The notes under the pieces: generated by a model
Told to the model about the DNA's origin: nothing
The model's input: only the letters and a program-made list of their open reading frames with translations
Databases searched by the model: none
Position numbers and translations under genes: made by a program
Part shown: piece by piece, positions 5,809 through 8,937 of the stretch
How the letters are laid out: the number at the start of each line of letters is the position of its first letter
Numbering within the stretch: the first letter of the stretch is position 1
Origin: Propionibacteriaceae bacterium
GTDB taxonomy: Bacteria; Actinomycetota; Actinomycetes; Propionibacteriales; Propionibacteriaceae
Length of the DNA: 8,937 nucleotides
Direction: 5' to 3'
Assembly (NCBI GenBank): GCA_024636075.1
Contig: JAGXHS010000139.1
Span: 1-8,937 of the forward strand

Positions 5809-6528
5809 ATGACCATTGAACCAGCGACACACGGACGAGTACTCATCGTGGAGGATGAGCCGATACTCGCAGGCACCGTGCGCAATTACCTCGATCGATC
5901 CGGTTTCGAGACCCGCTGGGAGGTTGACGGCCTACAGGCCGTCGAGTCGGTGCGCGAATGGGCGCCCGACCTCATCGTGCTCGATCTCGGACTGCCGAGC
6001 CTCGACGGGATGGAGGTGTGCCGGCGGGTGCGCACCTTCAGCGACTGCTACATCGTCATGCTGACGGCCCGGGCCGACGAACTGGACACACTCGTGGGAC
6101 TGTCGGTGGGCGCCGACGACTACATCACGAAACCGTTCAGCACGAGGGAGTTGGTGGCCCGCGTTCAGGCAAGGTTGCGCCGCCCACGACTGGAGGAGGG
6201 CCCCGATCGAGTGGTGGAGACGCCCAACCGGGTGTTCGGCACGCTGGTCGTCGACCCCACCGCACGTCAGGTGGTCCTGGAGGGTACCCCCGTGGTCGTG
6301 ACGCCGACAGAGTTCGATGTCCTTGACGTGCTGTCCGCACAACCGAGGGTGGCATTCTCCCGCCGTCAACTCATCGACGCCATCTGGGGACCGCACTGGG
6401 GCGGAGATGAGCACATGGTGGACGTGCACATCGCGAACCTACGCCGCAAGCTGGGCGACAGTCCCACCAATCCTCGCTTCATCGCCACCGTCCGCGGCCA
6501 CGGCTACCGAATGGGCGCGGGCCAGTGA
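5809..6528 (+). CDS. OmpR/PhoB-family response regulator
   Basis: This 239-residue DNA-binding regulator has a receiver domain (about 10-125) with the acidic pair Glu15/Asp16 in VEDEP, phospho-acceptor Asp59 in LIVLDLGLP, Thr86 in VMLTARA and Lys108 in YITKPF. A winged-helix effector (about 140-237) follows, with PTEFDVLDVL, the recognition-helix region HMVDVHIANLRRKLG and the wing FIATVRGHGYRM. All active residues are present, so it should be phosphorylated by a sensor kinase. The ATG at 5809 places the receiver at the usual distance from the N-terminus; a GTG at 5776 would add 11 residues without a domain and without a Shine-Dalgarno. No kinase gene is adjacent: the stop is TGATG, but the overlapping ATG is closed two codons later. 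Regulation of the neighbouring metal genes is plausible from position but unproven. Confidence 0.93.
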   Translation: MTIEPATHGRVLIVEDEPILAGTVRNYLDRSGFETRWEVDGLQAVESVREWAPDLIVLDLGLPSLDGMEVCRRVRTFSDCYIVMLTARADELDTLVGLSVGADDYITKPFSTRELVARVQARLRRPRLEEGPDRVVETPNRVFGTLVVDPTARQVVLEGTPVVVTPTEFDVLDVLSAQPRVAFSRRQLIDAIWGPHWGGDEHMVDVHIANLRRKLGDSPTNPRFIATVRGHGYRMGAGQ

Positions 6529-6611
6529 TGCGCTGAGCAGTCCGCCACGTTCGAAACGCGAAGTCTCGACAACTGATGGCTCCAGGTGTCGCATGGAACC
6601 ACTCACCCCGA

Positions 6612-6640
6612 TCACTTCAGGAAGCCTTCCGGGCAAGTGA
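6612..6640. terminator. Hairpin between converging genes
   Basis: TCACTT (6612-6617) and AAGTGA (6635-6640) are perfect complements enclosing a second pairing GGAA/TTCC (6620-6623 and 6627-6630). It lies just past the lgt stop and about 85 bases past the response-regulator stop, where a bidirectional terminator is expected. No T-run follows on either strand, so it is a weak or non-classical terminator. Confidence 0.4.
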
Positions 6641-6644
6641 CGCC

Positions 6645-7553
6645 TCAGACTTCACCTTTGCCGGAACTTCCCACGGGCGCGTCGGCGACGAGCGCGTCAT
6701 CATTCACGTCCTCCCTGAGCGGCGTCTCGACGTCGCTGATGGCGCGACCCATCGACCACACCCACAGGATGATCCCGATGAGCGCCATGGGCGCCGACAG
6801 CCATTGGCCCATGCTGAGGCCCAGCGACAGGATGCCCAGGTAGGCATCCGGTTCCCGCCAGAATTCGACGATGAAGCGAAGCACCCCGTATCCGATGAGG
6901 AAGGCGGCTGCCACCTGCCCGCGGTAGCGGGGGCGGCGCGCGTAGAGCCAGAGCACGACGAACAACAGGAGGCCCTCGAGTAGCGCCTGGTAGAGCTGCG
7001 ACGGGTGACGGGGAACGTCACCGCCGGTGGGGAAGATCATTGCCCACGGCAGGTCGGGGGACGCGGCCCGCCCCCACAGCTCGCCGTTGATGAAGTTGCC
7101 AATGCGGCCACCGGCCAGTCCGATCGGGACGGCGGGGGCAAGGAAGTCGGCCACCTGCAGGAAGGGCCGCCCACGCCGCCACGCGAAGATGGCCAGGCCG
7201 ATGACCACCCCGAGCGCTCCGCCATGGATACTCATCCCTCCGTCCCAGAGCTTGAAGATGTCAACCGGGTTTTCCAGGTAGAAGCCCGGCTTGTAGAACA
7301 GCACATACCCCAGCCGGCCACCGCCGATGACGCCACCCACGGCGTAGAGCAGCAGATCCTCCACGTCGAGGGGCGCCCAGGACTTCGGTGTCGTGATGGA
7401 CGCATAGGGCTCTTGGCGGAGGCGTCGACGCATCAGCACGTAACCGAGTGCGAATCCCACCAGATACATGACTGCATACCAGTGGATCTTCAATCCGAAG
7501 ATGTTCACGGCGACCGGATCAATGTCCGGGAACGTCAGCACAAGCGATGTCAT
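6645..7553 (-). CDS. lgt: Prolipoprotein diacylglyceryl transferase Lgt
   Basis: This 302-residue, multi-helix inner-membrane enzyme moves diacylglycerol from phosphatidylglycerol to the lipobox Cys of prelipoproteins. The family signature GGRIGNFINGELWGR is at 148-162 (Arg150, Asn153). IHWY at 23-26 places the conserved Tyr26, GGMSIHGG holds His110, HPSQLYQ is at 183-189, and RFIVEFWREPD lies near the C-terminus. Length is close to the standard enzyme. The N-terminus FPDIDPVAVNIFGLKIHWYAVMYLVGF and the segment LGILSLGLSMGQWLSAPM read like proteobacterial Lgt rather than the usual actinobacterial form, suggesting horizontal origin. The ATG at 7553 has no clear Shine-Dalgarno. It converges on the response regulator. 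Extra lgt or lspA genes are known in some metal-resistance islands, so it may serve metal-binding lipoproteins encoded elsewhere. Confidence 0.95.
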   Translation of the reverse strand: MTSLVLTFPDIDPVAVNIFGLKIHWYAVMYLVGFALGYVLMRRRLRQEPYASITTPKSWAPLDVEDLLLYAVGGVIGGGRLGYVLFYKPGFYLENPVDIFKLWDGGMSIHGGALGVVIGLAIFAWRRGRPFLQVADFLAPAVPIGLAGGRIGNFINGELWGRAASPDLPWAMIFPTGGDVPRHPSQLYQALLEGLLLFVVLWLYARRPRYRGQVAAAFLIGYGVLRFIVEFWREPDAYLGILSLGLSMGQWLSAPMALIGIILWVWSMGRAISDVETPLREDVNDDALVADAPVGSSGKGEV

Positions 7554-7973
7554 AGGACAATCGTGCCACTTCGGAACGCGCTATGGAAACGCATGCGTCT
7601 GGAACGTGACGCGATACACGCGCCATCATTCTTGATCATTTCTTCATCGTTTGAGGCAGCCTTTCCCAATATTGGTGATACGTCATGAGTCTTTTGGGTT
7701 CGAGGCGCAGATCCATGCTGTTGCGGTTGAGAGACGGTAGGATGACGAATGCGGGAGGCCACAATTGGAACTCAGCAGGAATTCCACGAGATTCTCGTTT
7801 CGCTGCTATGTTTCTTCCGTGGAGCGACGGAATCTCCTGTCCGCCCGGCCCGGGGAATCCGGGCCACCGCTACTCCACGTGTCGTTTCGCCAGCGCCGGT
7901 GGGGGGCAGACGCTCGTCTCAACATGTGCGCTTCATGAACTACGCTGAAAGTCATCGCAGTTGGGAGACGGCC
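7554..7973. other. Divergent intergenic region between lgt and the channel gene
   Basis: About 420 bases hold no gene I can support; frames open here have no domain and poor codon pattern. A clearly A/T-richer segment (about 7605-7690) stands out and probably holds promoter elements for one or both divergent genes. ACGCATGCGT (7589-7598) is a perfect ten-base palindrome 36 bases before lgt. On the plus strand TACGCT (7940-7945) is a possible -10 shortly before the channel gene's ribosome binding site. Confidence 0.4.
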
Positions 7974-8849
7974 ATGGATGTCCTTGCCATCGGATTGGGC
8001 GTGGCAATCATTCTCGTCGTGCTGCGGGACATGTTCCACACACTGGGGCACCCCTTGGGGCAAGGCAGTCTGAGTCGGCTCGTGATGAGATCAATGTGGC
8101 GCCTGTCACACCGGGCAGCAGGACAAGGCCGACTGGCCAAGCTAGTCGGACCCTTCGGATTACTCACGGTGATGATGATGTGGGGGACGCTGGCCGTATG
8201 CGGGTGGGCACTGGTCTACTGGCCGTTCATCCCGACCGGTTTCGTCTTCTCCGCTGGCCCACTGGTGGGCGATGCGGGTGACGCGCTCGATGCGCTCTAC
8301 ATCTCCTTGGTCACGATCTCCACACTTGGCTTCGGTGATGTCGTCCCGGACCTGGCTTGGTTGCGCATAGTCGTCCCCTTGGAAGCGATCTTCGGTTTTG
8401 CGCTACTGACGGTCGCCGTTTCGTGGATCCTGCAGGTTTACCCGGCACTGACGCGCCGGAGAGCTTTGGCGATTCACCTCGCACTCCTTCGCCGCTCAGG
8501 AGCCTCCAGCATCCAGCAGAACGTTGAAGAGGGTTCGACCGCTGATCTACTGCGAAGCATGACTGACAGCATCATTGCGGTACGGGTCGACCTCACGCAA
8601 TATTCCGAGACGTACTACTTCCGCGACGAACCAGACTCCTCACTCGCAGCCACTGTGGGGTTTGCAGTTGAACTCGCGCGAATCGGGGCCACATCCCTGC
8701 GTGCCGACATCCGTTTCGCAGCGAACGTCCTTGCCTACGCGTTGACTGATCTTGCTGGCGTCCTCGATGCGAGATTTCTCCACACCGGGGGCGCCACATC
8801 CGAAGTGTTCGACGCGTATGCAGCAGACCACGGGCAGCCATCCAAATGA
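7974..8849 (+). CDS. Potassium channel family protein (two-TM pore type)
   Basis: The 291-residue membrane protein has an N-terminal hydrophobic segment (2-18), a helix at about 58-84, a pore region with the selectivity filter TISTLGFGDVVP (114-125; the core T-x-G-F-G-D is a common variant of TVGYG) and a following helix (about 128-155). The C-terminal half (156-291) is soluble and mostly helical, without the Rossmann GxGxxG nucleotide site of an RCK/TrkA domain. It would form a tetrameric K+-selective (or weakly selective) pore. The ATG at 7974 is chosen because GGGAG stands six bases before it and it directly precedes the first helix; upstream in-frame ATGs (7749, 7935) would add a non-conserved, Arg-rich leader. 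Codons are less strictly GC-ended than in copA. No link to copper is visible beyond proximity. Confidence 0.85.
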   Translation: MDVLAIGLGVAIILVVLRDMFHTLGHPLGQGSLSRLVMRSMWRLSHRAAGQGRLAKLVGPFGLLTVMMMWGTLAVCGWALVYWPFIPTGFVFSAGPLVGDAGDALDALYISLVTISTLGFGDVVPDLAWLRIVVPLEAIFGFALLTVAVSWILQVYPALTRRRALAIHLALLRRSGASSIQQNVEEGSTADLLRSMTDSIIAVRVDLTQYSETYYFRDEPDSSLAATVGFAVELARIGATSLRADIRFAANVLAYALTDLAGVLDARFLHTGGATSEVFDAYAADHGQPSK

Positions 8850-8930
8850 ACAAACGCGACCATCAGCGCAGAATTCAGCCCGCCAGTACCACCTAGTTAC
8901 AACCATCCCACAGCGCTGGAATACAGCCGT

Positions 8931-8936
8931 TTGACA
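8931..8936 (+). promoter_or_regulatory. Consensus -35 hexamer at the window edge
   Basis: TTGACA ends one base before the end of the window. It matches the sigma-70/sigma-A -35 consensus exactly, but the expected -10 would lie outside, so it cannot be tested here. Confidence 0.2.
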
Positions 8937-8937
8937 C

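Noticed and set aside
7550..7762. 70-codon minus-strand frame whose TGA overlaps the lgt ATG
   Set aside because: The ATGA contact is suggestive, but the sequence has no domain, crosses the A/T-rich promoter-like segment and has poor codon bias.
7749..7973. N-terminal extension of the channel protein
   Set aside because: Arg/Pro-rich leader with no signal or domain; the GGGAG site fits the ATG at 7974.
1..8937. CRISPR array, tRNA, rRNA, insertion sequence or integrase
   Set aside because: I looked for regularly spaced repeats, tRNA-like arms, conserved rRNA segments and transposase motifs and saw none; only short inverted and tandem repeats are present.

Overview
The window looks like the end of a draft-assembly contig from a high-GC bacterium, most likely an actinobacterium. 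GC-rich third codon positions, a GTG start with a strong ribosome binding site, short overlapping operon junctions and the copper gene set all point that way. No rRNA or species marker is present, so the host stays an inference. Bases 1-29 are not biological: they are the tail of the Illumina Nextera Read 1 adapter, including the 19-base Tn5 mosaic end, so the first gene is cut artificially.

Left half (30-4242, minus strand): a tight copper-export operon reading right to left. A candidate promoter/operator at 3930-3958 is followed by copZ (cytosolic Cu chaperone), a membrane-anchored extracytoplasmic protein with two copies of an H-x12-HVHP motif, copA (Cu+ P1B-1 ATPase) and the start of a second, histidine-rich P1B ATPase resembling CopB (truncated at the contig end). 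The junctions are a 1-base gap, a 17-base overlap and a 4-base ATGA overlap, so the four genes are probably co-translated. Just upstream is the remnant of a two-helix membrane protein with an in-frame stop (3949-4242).

Middle (4411-5725, plus strand): three small membrane proteins. They are a His-tailed multi-helix protein that looks frame-broken near its N-terminus, a DUF2892/YgaP-like two-helix protein, and a 104-residue His/Met/Cys-containing two-helix protein coupled to it by ATGA. An OmpR-type response regulator follows (5809-6528) with no histidine kinase beside it.

Right part: a convergent lgt (prolipoprotein diacylglyceryl transferase) whose sequence style recalls proteobacterial rather than typical actinobacterial Lgt, a 420-base divergent intergenic region, and a two-pore-helix-type potassium channel (7974-8849).

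Together the genes suggest a copper-detoxification or metal-resistance island: chaperone to ATPases for efflux, extracytoplasmic His-rich binding proteins, small membrane proteins, a response regulator, and a lipoprotein-modifying enzyme of apparently foreign origin. The link of the right-hand genes to copper is inferred from position only.
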